Origin: Betaproteobacteria bacterium
GTDB taxonomy: Bacteria > Pseudomonadota > Gammaproteobacteria > Burkholderiales > SG8-39
NCBI GenBank assembly: GCA_947478805.1
Contig: CANJXQ010000011.1
Location: 1-58,862 of the forward strand
DNA: 58,862 nucleotides
Direction: 5' to 3'
This document shows, piece after piece, positions 36,464 to 44,815 of the stretch. Position 1 is the stretch's first letter; the number at the start of each line of letters is the position of its first letter. A program made the translations under genes and the position numbers. The notes beneath the pieces are model-generated. The model saw only the letters and a list, made by a program, of their open reading frames with translations, was not told the DNA's origin and did not search any database.

Positions 36464-36513
36464 ACCGCGTCGATGCATCGATACCGCAACCGCCCGACTA
36501 ACTGCTCCACAAC

Positions 36514-37461
36514 ATGATCAAACGACCGCTGGGAAACTCCGGAATCGAGGTCGCCCCGCTCGCCTTCGGAGGCAATGTGTTCGGCTGGTCGGTCAGCGAG
36601 GCCGACTCGTTTCGATTGCTGGACGCCTTCGTCGATGCGGGCTTCAACCTCATCGACACGGCGGATGTCTACAGCAACTGGGTGACCGGCAACGCGGGGG
36701 GCGAGTCCGAGACGATTATCGGCCGCTGGCTGGCGAGCCGCAGGAACCGCGACAAGGTGGTGATCGCGACCAAGGTCGGCTTCAAGATGAACGACACCGA
36801 CAAAGGCCTGTCGCGCGCCTACATGCTGCGCGCGGTCGAGGATTCACTGCGCCGGCTCAAAACGGACACCATCGACCTGTACCAATCGCACATCGACGAC
36901 CCCGACACACCGCAGCAGGAAACCCTGGAGACCTACGACCTGTTGATCCGGGCTGGCAAGGTGCGCGCCATCGGGGCATCGCAGTTCAGCGCGGCGCGCC
37001 TGCGCGAAGCCTTGCAGATCAGCCAGGATTGCGGGCTGCCCCGCTATGAAACGCTGCAACCCGGCTACAACCTGCATGATCGCGCGGGCTACGAGGGCGA
37101 ACTGGAATCGGTCTGCCGCGAGCATGGGCTCGGGGTGATCAGTTTCGCATCGCTCGCACGCGGCTTCCTGACCGGCAAATACCGATCGGAAGCGGACCTT
37201 GCGAATCGCACACGCAGCCCCTGGGTGAAGGGGCTGCTGACCGAGCGCGGCTTTCGCATTCTCGCGGCGCTCGACGAGGTCGCCGCCCGCCTCCAGGCCA
37301 CGCAGGCGCAAGTGTCGCTCGCCTGGCTCATGGCCCGCCCCGGACTCACCGCCCCCATTGCGGGTGCAACGAGCCTGGCGCAATTGACGGAACTCATGGG
37401 GGCCGCCCGGCTGGCGTTGCCTGCGGATTGCCTGGACCTGCTCAACCGGGCCAGCGCCTGA
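36514..37461 (+). CDS. Aldo/keto reductase
   Basis: A 315-residue TIM-barrel oxidoreductase. The catalytic-tetrad regions are NLIDTADVYSNW (Asp and Tyr), VIATKVGF (Lys) and DLYQSHIDD (His). The C-terminal NADPH site is near GATSLAQLTELMGA. It reduces aldehydes or ketones with NADPH; the DTADVYSNW motif and length fit the YajO/IolS-like bacterial group. It follows the fumarase gene by 50 bp and precedes a TfpX-like gene and the RuBisCO-like gene, so a sugar-acid or carbonyl substrate is possible but unproven. Confidence 0.9.
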   Translation: MIKRPLGNSGIEVAPLAFGGNVFGWSVSEADSFRLLDAFVDAGFNLIDTADVYSNWVTGNAGGESETIIGRWLASRRNRDKVVIATKVGFKMNDTDKGLSRAYMLRAVEDSLRRLKTDTIDLYQSHIDDPDTPQQETLETYDLLIRAGKVRAIGASQFSAARLREALQISQDCGLPRYETLQPGYNLHDRAGYEGELESVCREHGLGVISFASLARGFLTGKYRSEADLANRTRSPWVKGLLTERGFRILAALDEVAARLQATQAQVSLAWLMARPGLTAPIAGATSLAQLTELMGAARLALPADCLDLLNRASA

Positions 37462-37480
37462 CCATGCGTCAGGACGCGCC

Positions 37481-38260
37481 GTGGCCTCAATCACGCCCGC
37501 GATGACACCGGCAACACGACTCATCGCCACAGGCAAGCTTCGCGCGTTCCTCATCCATGTCATTGCGAGTGCGCTCGTGGTGGGGAGCATCGGTGCGCTG
37601 ATGTGGTATTTGTGGTTCCCGCAACCCTGGTTCATGCACGATGGCGGCTGGCAGGTCTACCAGTTGATCCTCCTGGTCGATGTCATTCTCGGGCCCCTGC
37701 TCACACTGATCGTGTATCGCCAGGGAAAGCCTGGCATGCAGCGCGACATCACCATCATTGTCGCGGTGCAATTGGGGGCCCTCGCCTTCGGCACCGGCAC
37801 CATGTACCAGTACCGCCCCGCGTTCATCGTGTACGGCGACAGCAATTTCTTCTCGGTCACGTTGAACGAAGTGCGGCGCAACACCCGGGATCTGGGCAGG
37901 CTGGAGCGATTCGTGCCCGACCGCGGCCCCGGCATCGTGATACTGCGCCCACCGAGCGCCCCGAAGGATCAGTCTTTGTTTCGCGCGCTGCGCAGCACCG
38001 ATGGCACGGCCATTGTCAGTCGCGGCGACTACTACGACACTCTCACCGATGCCGACTGGAATGCGCTATTCGCCCGCGGGCCTCGCATTGAGGACCTGGC
38101 AAGGCTCGACCCGGCCATTGCCGCCGACCTCGAGCGCTTTCGCAAGCGCAATACCGCGCCCATGGAAACGCTCGGTTTCGTGCCCGTCGTGTGCCGGCGC
38201 GAAATCATCATGCTGGTGTTCGATCGCAAGACCCACACCATCGTCGACTGGCTGGACTGA
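37481..38260 (+). CDS. TfpX/TfpZ-family type IV pilin accessory-like protein
   Basis: A 259-residue membrane protein. Three hydrophobic segments (FLIHVIASALVVGSIGALMW, YQLILLVDVILGPLLTLIVY and ITIIVAVQLGALAFGTGTMY) precede a soluble domain of about 160 residues. In Moraxella and Xanthomonas relatives TfpX/TfpZ assist type IV pilin maturation, but no pilin gene is near here. The start is uncertain: GTG at 37481 has AGGA upstream and is preferred over ATG at 37502. It ends only 6 bp before the RuBisCO-like gene, suggesting cotranscription. Confidence 0.75.
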   Translation: MASITPAMTPATRLIATGKLRAFLIHVIASALVVGSIGALMWYLWFPQPWFMHDGGWQVYQLILLVDVILGPLLTLIVYRQGKPGMQRDITIIVAVQLGALAFGTGTMYQYRPAFIVYGDSNFFSVTLNEVRRNTRDLGRLERFVPDRGPGIVILRPPSAPKDQSLFRALRSTDGTAIVSRGDYYDTLTDADWNALFARGPRIEDLARLDPAIAADLERFRKRNTAPMETLGFVPVVCRREIIMLVFDRKTHTIVDWLD

Positions 38261-38266
38261 CCCTTC

Positions 38267-39418
38267 ATGAACGCCGGCTCCCGCCTCAGGGTGCGCTACC
38301 GCATTCGCGCGACCCCGGACTCCATCGACGCTTTTGCCCTGGCTGTCGCCGTCGAGCAAAGCGTGGAAGTTCCGCTCGACGTCGTGCGCGATCCCTGGGT
38401 CCGCGAGCACATCGTCGGGCGCGTGGAGGCCGTGACTCCCGTCGATGCACAACATTACCTGGTGGATGTCAGCCTCGCCGCCGACACCATGACCCGCCAG
38501 GGCAGCCGGGACAATGAAGCGCCCGACATTGCCCAAGCGCTGAACATGATCTTCGGCAACAGCTCCATGCACGATATGGTGGAACTGGTCGATGTCAGCT
38601 TTCCGGAGGGCTTTGCGCAAGCCATCGGCGGCCCGCGCTTTGGCATCGATGGCATCCGCGAACAGGTCGGCGCGGCGAAGTCGCGCCCCCTCACCTGCGC
38701 TGCCCTCAAACCCCAGGGCTTGCCGACGGCGGAATTGGCGCGACTGTGCGGCGTGTTCGCCCGCAGCGGAATCGACGTCATCAAGGACGACCACGGACTT
38801 GCCGACCAGCGCTACGCGCCCTTTGCCGAGCGCGTGCGTGCCTGCCAGAAGGCCATCGTCGAAGCCGAGCGCGACACCGGGCGCAAGGCGCTCTACGCGC
38901 CCAACCTAGTCGGCACACCCGAAACCCTCGCGGCCAATGCGCGCATCCTGCACGATGAAGGCGTCGGAGCGGCACTGGTCGCACCGATGTTGGTGGGCCT
39001 GCCGGTCTTCCATGAACTCGTCCGGCGACACTTGCAGGTTCCTGTACTTGCGCACCCTGCGTTTTGCGGTTCGGGCCGCATCGATCGCGCGCTTTTGCTG
39101 GGCAAGCTGTATCGCCTGCTCGGTGCGGACGCAGTCATCTACCCGCATTACATGGGCCGCTTTGCCTGGCCCGAGGCCCTGTGCGGGGATATCGCACGCG
39201 CGGCGCTCGCGCCATGGCCGGGGATCCCCGCGGCAGCCCCGGTGCCGGCGGGCGGCATGACCGTCGAGCGCGTGCCCGAGCTGGTTCGCTTTTATGGCGC
39301 CGATGTCATGTTGCTCATCGGCGGCTCGCTCCTCCAGGCGGGCGACGCCCGCGATCCCGCGCTCGCCGAGCGCACGCGTGCATTCGTGTCCGGGGCCGCC
39401 ACTGCACACCGGCAATGA
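38267..39418 (+). CDS. RuBisCO-like protein (form IV)
   Basis: A 383-residue protein homologous to the RuBisCO large subunit, shorter than a true one. By eye, K148 (ALKPQGL) matches K175 and K173 (VIKDDHG) matches the carbamylated K201, with D175 for D203. K177 is Gln150, E204 is His176, loop-6 K334 is missing (IYPHYMGRF) and S379 is Ala328 (PAGGMT). H263 may match H294. It therefore cannot fix CO2 in the normal way; related form IV proteins are isomerases, enolases or decarboxylases in sulfur or sugar-acid metabolism. Neighbours are an aldo/keto reductase and a TfpX-like gene. No Calvin-cycle gene is nearby. Confidence 0.88.
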   Translation: MNAGSRLRVRYRIRATPDSIDAFALAVAVEQSVEVPLDVVRDPWVREHIVGRVEAVTPVDAQHYLVDVSLAADTMTRQGSRDNEAPDIAQALNMIFGNSSMHDMVELVDVSFPEGFAQAIGGPRFGIDGIREQVGAAKSRPLTCAALKPQGLPTAELARLCGVFARSGIDVIKDDHGLADQRYAPFAERVRACQKAIVEAERDTGRKALYAPNLVGTPETLAANARILHDEGVGAALVAPMLVGLPVFHELVRRHLQVPVLAHPAFCGSGRIDRALLLGKLYRLLGADAVIYPHYMGRFAWPEALCGDIARAALAPWPGIPAAAPVPAGGMTVERVPELVRFYGADVMLLIGGSLLQAGDARDPALAERTRAFVSGAATAHRQ

Positions 39419-39569
39419 CTGCATCGCGTGCCGAGTGCCAGTGCGCCGACGCTGTCAGGTTACAGTCAGCCAATCGTCAGTAATCAGACAACCCGCGACA
39501 CCCCTCATCCTGTAGCGTCGCCTCCAGCGGCGCAGATTTCCCGAAGCGCTGAAAAACTGGAGGAATTCA

Positions 39570-39728
39570 ATGCAAAACCTGGCCCTGATCAGCGGCGTCG
39601 TCGCGGTACTTTCGCTCGGACTGATTGATACGCATATCGACAAGAACATTTTCCGTATCGGCAAGATCGCCCTTGGCATCTCGGCCCTGATCTTCGTGGT
39701 CTCCGAAGGCATGATCCTGATGGGTTGA
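39570..39728 (+). CDS. Small membrane protein (52 aa)
   Basis: A 52-residue frame starting at an ATG with a textbook Shine-Dalgarno (GGAGGAA, 6-7 bp upstream). It encodes two hydrophobic segments (NLALISGVVAVLSLGLI and IGKIALGISALIFVVSEG) joined by a short charged turn (DTHIDKNIFR). It may be a small inner-membrane protein. It lies between the RuBisCO-like gene and the convergent peroxidase operon, 151 bp after the former. I do not recognise a family. Confidence 0.6.
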   Translation: MQNLALISGVVAVLSLGLIDTHIDKNIFRIGKIALGISALIFVVSEGMILMG

Positions 39729-39765
39729 CTGCCGTGCCTGCGTTATTGCAGGTCATGCGCTCGCG

Positions 39766-40986
39766 CTACCGCACCGTCGCCCCGCAGGCGGCCGGGCGCT
39801 CGGCAGGAGCCGCCCCCCTGCCAACACCGGTCAACGACTCCAGAAACGCCACCAAGTCGTTTTTTTCATCGGCAATCAGGCGCAAGGGCTTGAGGATGCG
39901 CTCGCCATCGGCGTGCAGGCGCTCCTCGTTCAGCTCCGAATAGTGGTTCACCACGTCGCATAACGTCGCCAGACTCCCGTTGTGCATGTAGGGCGCGGTG
40001 AGCACCACGTTGCGCAGGCCGGGCGTGCGAAATTCCCCGAAATTGCGCTGCTGCTCGCGCAGATGCCGAGTTCCGATCGCCGCCTTGCGCGAACGATCAT
40101 CGTTGTAGGGACCCAGCAGATTCAGTCGGGTGCTCCTCAGTCGGGCAATACCGCCGTGCCGCCCCGAATCCACGCCGCTGCCGGTAATGAAATAGCCGAT
40201 ACCGATTTCGTGGAACTCCCCATTGCTGAACGCCGGCCCGGCGTGGCATGCGATGCAGTTGCCGCGCCCGATAAAGAGCGTCAGTCCGCGCTGGGCCGCC
40301 TCCGGGTAGCGCGCTGCGCTAACGAGGTCGCCCGCCACAAGCGCATCGCGAAACGCGTCAAAAGGTGATCGCGCGCTGACGATGGTCTCCTGGAATGCGG
40401 CAAGCGCCTTGCCGACGTTGACCAGCACCCGTTCGTCGCCCGCTCCCGGCAGTCTGCCGAAAGTCTTCGCGTACATGCTGGCCAACTGTGCGTCCTGCCG
40501 AACCGTGCGCGCCACCGCCGCGACGCTCGAATGCATCTCGCGCTGATCGAGGAGCGGACGGATGCTTTGCGCCCAAAGAGTGTCATTCGCGCCGTCCCAG
40601 CCATACCAGCGCTGCAGCCGAAGGTTCTCCAGCGTCGGCGTATTGCGGTCCAGTTCTGAGAGGCCCGACCCGCGCGCGCGCCCGTCGGTCCAAGTTCGCG
40701 CGGGGACATGGCAGCTTGCGCAATGCATGCTCCCGTTGCCGGACAGCGCAGCGCTGAAAAAGAGCCGCTCGCCCAGTTCAATGGCGGCTGGCTTGCCCGA
40801 AACGCGATTGCTCGGATCGGGGGGCAGGTTCGGCGGCCATGGCCCCAAGGACCGTATGCGCCGGATGTCGCTTTGGCTGAACGATAATAATTGTCCAGTC
40901 TGAGCAAGCGCATCGGCACATACCCATGCCAATACGATAACAATTGACGCACCTGAAACAATGCCGCGGGCGACGCCTTGCCACAC
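39766..40986 (-). CDS. Di-heme cytochrome c peroxidase/MauG-family protein
   Basis: A 406-residue periplasmic protein with a signal peptide ending in ADALAQ and two heme c sites: C89-x-x-C92-H93 and C244-x-x-C247-H248. The APYMHNGSLATL motif near the end, typical of the family, supplies the Met region. It reduces peroxide or oxidises protein-bound substrates as MauG does. The start is the GTG at 40986, with GAGG upstream, 10 bp after the stop of the YtkA-like gene. It is the last gene of a three-gene operon with the YtkA-like and amidohydrolase genes. Confidence 0.87.
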   Translation of the reverse strand: MWQGVARGIVSGASIVIVLAWVCADALAQTGQLLSFSQSDIRRIRSLGPWPPNLPPDPSNRVSGKPAAIELGERLFFSAALSGNGSMHCASCHVPARTWTDGRARGSGLSELDRNTPTLENLRLQRWYGWDGANDTLWAQSIRPLLDQREMHSSVAAVARTVRQDAQLASMYAKTFGRLPGAGDERVLVNVGKALAAFQETIVSARSPFDAFRDALVAGDLVSAARYPEAAQRGLTLFIGRGNCIACHAGPAFSNGEFHEIGIGYFITGSGVDSGRHGGIARLRSTRLNLLGPYNDDRSRKAAIGTRHLREQQRNFGEFRTPGLRNVVLTAPYMHNGSLATLCDVVNHYSELNEERLHADGERILKPLRLIADEKNDLVAFLESLTGVGRGAAPAERPAACGATVR

Positions 40987-40996
40987 GTCAGCCTCG

Positions 40997-41458
40997 TCAT
41001 TCCACCACGATGCGCCGGGTCAGGCGGTCGATTTTCCCGCCAGCCCGCACCTCGATTTTCAGCTCCCAGCTCCCCGCCATGTGGAACATCATTCCTTCGG
41101 CGCGATAACGAAAGCCCTGCCCGCCGCCGTATTCGAACTTCACACTGGGCTTGTAATTCATGCCGTGACGGTGCTCTGGCATGGTGGCGTCGACCGTCAC
41201 GCTGGCAGGTGAAGTCACGCCAGCATGCGGGCAGACCAGCATGGCAACCGCGAAATGCTTTCCGATCGTGATCGGGCCGGGCACCACGCGGTACATCACG
41301 TCCACCTGCGTGCCGCTCAGGCGCTCGCCTCCGACCATCTCGCAGCTGTACGGCGATGAGGGGCGCGCGGGGCGATCAGCCGTCTGCGCCACGGCCGCCA
41401 GCGCCAAAGCAGCTAGCAGCAAACCGTTGCGAATCGATGGGATGGAGCACAACATCAT
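40997..41458 (-). CDS. YtkA-like exported protein
   Basis: A 153-residue exported protein. The signal peptide (NGLLLAALALAAVAQ) is followed by a beta-sandwich with VDATMPEHRHGMNYKPSV and AEGMMFHMAGSWELKIEV, which matches YtkA-like/FixH-type domains often seen near copper or heme proteins. The His/Met-rich segments could bind copper. It lies between the amidohydrolase gene, overlapped by ATGA at its start, and the di-heme peroxidase gene, suggesting a joint periplasmic redox role. No enzymatic function is assigned. Confidence 0.7.
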   Translation of the reverse strand: MMLCSIPSIRNGLLLAALALAAVAQTADRPARPSSPYSCEMVGGERLSGTQVDVMYRVVPGPITIGKHFAVAMLVCPHAGVTSPASVTVDATMPEHRHGMNYKPSVKFEYGGGQGFRYRAEGMMFHMAGSWELKIEVRAGGKIDRLTRRIVVE

Positions 41459-42354
41459 TGTTTTTTCACCAGTTTTCCAGAAAAAAGCGTCTCGCCATTG
41501 CGCCAGCCGATGCGCTCAGCTATGTCCTTGGGCAGGTCGCCAAGCCACGCGCGCGAAAAATCCGCATTGCCACCCACATAGTGCCAGCGCTCGGGCACGT
41601 AGGAATCGGTACCCACGAGAAACCGATCCGGGAACTCCATGAATGCTGCGCGCCATTCCGACTCGACCTTCCCCACCCCGTTGCTGACAGTCCCCTGCTC
41701 GCTGCGAAAGGCCAGGTCCGCCCACAGGTTGCTGTGACGGCGCAACACCGCTCGTACCGCATCCGGCCGCTCGAAGCCGGAATGTGCCCACAGGATGCGC
41801 GCCTGCGGCCATTGCCGGAACAAGCGTTCGATGGCATCGACATCGGAATGCGCGTGAAGGAACAGATTGTGTTCGCGCGCGAGCTGCACCATCCGCCGTG
41901 GCACCGGCAGGTCGGCATCCGCGCCAAACAAGTGGAACTCGCCGATGGCAACGTAACGATACTTCTTCAACCGTTCTTGCAGGTAAGGAATGACCGTCTC
42001 GTCCCGCGCCCAGGTGCTGACTTCGGCCCGCGTGCGGTAGGTGCGCAGGGAGGGCAGGATCAGATCCGGCGCCTCGGCATGGAGCATCTGGTTGCCCTCG
42101 TCGTTGGAACTGGACACCAATGCCCGCATCACCCCGGCCTGGCGCAGGATCTCGATCGCCGTCTTCGGCGGGACGCTTTCCCAGGCATCATGGCTGTAGT
42201 GCAGGTGGGCATCGAAGATCGGCATGCGCGCGCCGCCGGCCTGGGCCAGCGCCGCAGACGGCAGCAATCCCAGCGGCAGCAAACCCACGGGCAGCAGTCC
42301 CAGCGCCGTCGCAACGACGGCCCACCTTCCCCGGCGAGCAGCTACCCCTCCCAT
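41455..42354 (-). CDS. Exported amidohydrolase-family protein
   Basis: A 299-residue protein. A long hydrophobic N-terminus contains three near-repeats of GLLP, ending in SAALAQ, and is followed by a TIM-barrel hydrolase core: IFDAHLHYSHD (H50, H52), FLHAHSD, LWAHSGFE and VGTDSYV. The His and late Asp motifs fit the amidohydrolase 2 family, whose members include decarboxylases and lactonases. The ATG at 42354 follows GGAG; the open frame upstream lacks support. It overlaps the YtkA-like gene and is divergent from heme A synthase. Confidence 0.78.
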   Translation of the reverse strand: MGGVAARRGRWAVVATALGLLPVGLLPLGLLPSAALAQAGGARMPIFDAHLHYSHDAWESVPPKTAIEILRQAGVMRALVSSSNDEGNQMLHAEAPDLILPSLRTYRTRAEVSTWARDETVIPYLQERLKKYRYVAIGEFHLFGADADLPVPRRMVQLAREHNLFLHAHSDVDAIERLFRQWPQARILWAHSGFERPDAVRAVLRRHSNLWADLAFRSEQGTVSNGVGKVESEWRAAFMEFPDRFLVGTDSYVPERWHYVGGNADFSRAWLGDLPKDIAERIGWRNGETLFSGKLVKKQ

Positions 42355-42539
42355 GCCAATCTCCAGTGCTTTTTTGATGAATCGCAAGGTAACAGAAACA
42401 CGGCCCCGCCGGGAGCGGCTCGCTGACAAGGGCAGCGACGTAAGTTCACGCAAGTCTACGCAATACCTCGCAAATCCGGCCAGCCCACCATCCGGCGCAA
42501 GATACAATCGTGCCTCGCCTACCGCGTCCGCCACCCCGT

Positions 42540-43667
42540 ATGACAGCCCCCTCCCCCTCAGGCTCCGCCATGCCATCGCCCATCCCCGAAACGCCGCCCG
42601 CGGCAAAGCCGGCAGCCTCGACAAAGGCGCAGCCCGTCGCCATCTGGCTCCTCGCCTGCTGCCTGCTCGTGCTGGCAATGATCGTGGTCGGCGGCGTGAC
42701 CCGCCTCACCCACTCCGGGCTATCCATCACCGAATGGCAACCCCTGGTCGGTACCCTGCCGCCTCTGAACGACGCTGACTGGCAGACGGTGTTCGAGAAA
42801 TACAAGCTCACCCCCGAGTTCAAGCTCGTCAACCACGACATGACGATCGATGGCTTCAAGCAGATATTCTGGTGGGAATATGCCCACCGTCTGCTCGGCC
42901 GGATCATCGGCGTGGCGTTTCTCCTGCCGCTCGTGTGGTTCTGGGCCAGGAAACGCATCGACCGGCCGCTCGCCTGGCGGCTGCTGGGAATATTCATACT
43001 GGGCGGCCTGCAAGGCGCCATGGGCTGGTACATGGTGATGAGCGGCCTCGTGGACAATCCGCGCGTATCGCACTATCGCCTCACGGCTCACCTCGCGCTG
43101 GCGTTTGCCATCCTGGCCGCGATGCTCTGGACAGCGCTCGGGCTCATCTACCCCCAGCGCCGGCTCGGCGACACCCTGCCCGACCGCTCGCTCGCGCGCA
43201 TGAGTAAATGGCTCACCGGCATCATCTGCTACATGGTGGTCACCGGCGGCCTGGTCGCGGGCGTGCGCGCCGGCCTCGCCTACAACACTTTCCCGCTCAT
43301 GAACGGAAAATTCTTCCCGCTCGAATCCTTCCTCATGGAACCGCTGTGGATGAACTTCTTTTGGAACATGGCCACAGTGCAGTTCGACCATCGTTTCGGC
43401 GCATGGGTCCTCGCCGCGCTGGTGCCAATCTTCTGGCTGCGCGCGGTACTCGGCTCCATCGACACGCGCACGCGCATCGCGGCGACCCTGCTCCTGCTGA
43501 TGTTTGCCGCGCAGGCCACGCTGGGCATTTACACGGTGCTGCTGCGCGTGCCCATCTGGCTGGCCGCGCTTCACCAGTGTGGCGCCGTGCTGCTCTTCGC
43601 CGCCGCCATCAATGCCAATCACGCCCTGAGAAGAGGGGTTCCCGATCGCGCCATCACTGCCGCGTGA
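42540..43667 (+). CDS. ctaA: Heme A synthase (CtaA/COX15)
   Basis: A 375-residue integral membrane protein with about eight transmembrane segments. It has COX15/CtaA hallmarks: GGVTRLTHSGLSITEW, WWEYAHRLLGR, DHRFGAWVLAALVP and LHQCGAVLLFAA, with the conserved heme-linked histidines. It converts heme O to heme A for the aa3 oxidase. ATG 42540 is preferred over a GTG at 42510 and an ATG at 42570; none has a strong ribosome-binding site. No CtaB or cytochrome oxidase subunit genes adjoin. It is divergent from the amidohydrolase operon. Confidence 0.92.
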   Translation: MTAPSPSGSAMPSPIPETPPAAKPAASTKAQPVAIWLLACCLLVLAMIVVGGVTRLTHSGLSITEWQPLVGTLPPLNDADWQTVFEKYKLTPEFKLVNHDMTIDGFKQIFWWEYAHRLLGRIIGVAFLLPLVWFWARKRIDRPLAWRLLGIFILGGLQGAMGWYMVMSGLVDNPRVSHYRLTAHLALAFAILAAMLWTALGLIYPQRRLGDTLPDRSLARMSKWLTGIICYMVVTGGLVAGVRAGLAYNTFPLMNGKFFPLESFLMEPLWMNFFWNMATVQFDHRFGAWVLAALVPIFWLRAVLGSIDTRTRIAATLLLLMFAAQATLGIYTVLLRVPIWLAALHQCGAVLLFAAAINANHALRRGVPDRAITAA

Positions 43668-43731
43668 CGGCCCCATCTCTCGGCATTTCAACACGCTATC
43701 CACGCTTAGACTACGCGACAGGAGGAACTGC

Positions 43732-44781
43732 ATGACCCCACATTGCCAACCCCTTGCCTCCACCTTCAGGCGCATTGCGGGCGGACTGCTCGGCGTTGCC
43801 GCGACCATCGCCACCCCGTGCTTCGCCCAATCCCTGGCCGGCAATTACAACGCCGCCGAATGGGCAAGGACCGTCGCCGCAGCGCGCAAAGAAGGCGCGG
43901 TCAACCTGTATTCCGCGCAGCCGGCGCCGCTCATTGCGCGCCTGGTTGCAGGCTTCAAGTCCGCCCACCCGGACATGCCGATCGAATTCGTTCGCCTGAC
44001 CAGCGGCGCGCTGATGTCCAAAGTGGACCAGGAACGCTCAACAGGCGCCGATGGCGCAGACGTTGTCATCACCTCCGAAGTGGCATGGACGGAAGCCTTT
44101 GCGAAAGATGGCAACCTGCTCAGGCCCTCCGGCCCCGCCGCGACCGAGTGGCCGTCGCGGTACGTGCGCTCGGGCGCCGTGATGATCGCGGGACTCGAGC
44201 CCTTTGTCATTCCCTATAACACCAAGCTCGTGTCGCCAGCGCCCAAAGGCTATGCGGACCTGCTGCGACCTGAATTCAAGGGCAAGCTGAGCACAAGCGA
44301 ATTGAATGCCACCGGCAACATCGCTTGGTATGACTGGCTGGAAAAGACCCAGGGAGCGGACTTCCTCCTGAAGCTGAAAGCCCAGGCACCCAGGATCGTG
44401 ACAGGCAGCGTGCCCGCCGCGCAATCGGTGGCCTCCGGCGAACACGTGATTGCGGCGCTCGGCCTGCCCTCCTCCGCCAAGCCCATGATCCAGCAGGGAG
44501 CCCCCATCGACTACGTCGTGCCCAACCCGGCCTTTGGCGTCGAGTATCCCATCGCCGCCGTGAAATGGAGCAAGCGCCCCAACGCGTCGCTCGTCCTGCT
44601 CGACTACCTGATGTCACGCGCCGGTCAATCCGCGTGGCATGGCCAGGGCGAGACCGCCAGCCCGCTTGCCAACATTCCCGGTTCCCTGTCCGCAGCCACA
44701 ATCACGCCTTACGACCCGGCCACCTACACACCAGAAAAGGTAAAGAGCTACCGCGACTACTGGACGAAGATCTTCAAGTAG
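43732..44781 (+). CDS. Family 1 extracellular solute-binding protein (orphan)
   Basis: A 349-residue periplasmic binding protein. The signal peptide ends in TPCFAQ, followed by WARTVAAARKEGAVNLYSA, then VDQERSTGADGADVVITSE and PYNTKLVSPAPKGYADLL, as in iron(III)/AfuA-like and other family 1 proteins. The ligand is unknown. No permease or ATPase genes follow. It is convergent with a CoA-transferase gene and related to the tandem pair at 52457 and 53601, which share the WP(A/A)VVAAA-K(E)GTV opening pattern. Confidence 0.86.
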   Translation: MTPHCQPLASTFRRIAGGLLGVAATIATPCFAQSLAGNYNAAEWARTVAAARKEGAVNLYSAQPAPLIARLVAGFKSAHPDMPIEFVRLTSGALMSKVDQERSTGADGADVVITSEVAWTEAFAKDGNLLRPSGPAATEWPSRYVRSGAVMIAGLEPFVIPYNTKLVSPAPKGYADLLRPEFKGKLSTSELNATGNIAWYDWLEKTQGADFLLKLKAQAPRIVTGSVPAAQSVASGEHVIAALGLPSSAKPMIQQGAPIDYVVPNPAFGVEYPIAAVKWSKRPNASLVLLDYLMSRAGQSAWHGQGETASPLANIPGSLSAATITPYDPATYTPEKVKSYRDYWTKIFK

Positions 44782-44815
44782 GCACGATGCATAACCTTTC
44801 GGGCACGCCGGGCAT

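Noticed and set aside
38267-39418. Genuine carbon-fixing RuBisCO
   Set aside because: Loop-6 Lys, one active-site Lys and a metal-ligand Glu are missing, and no phosphoribulokinase or small subunit gene is near.
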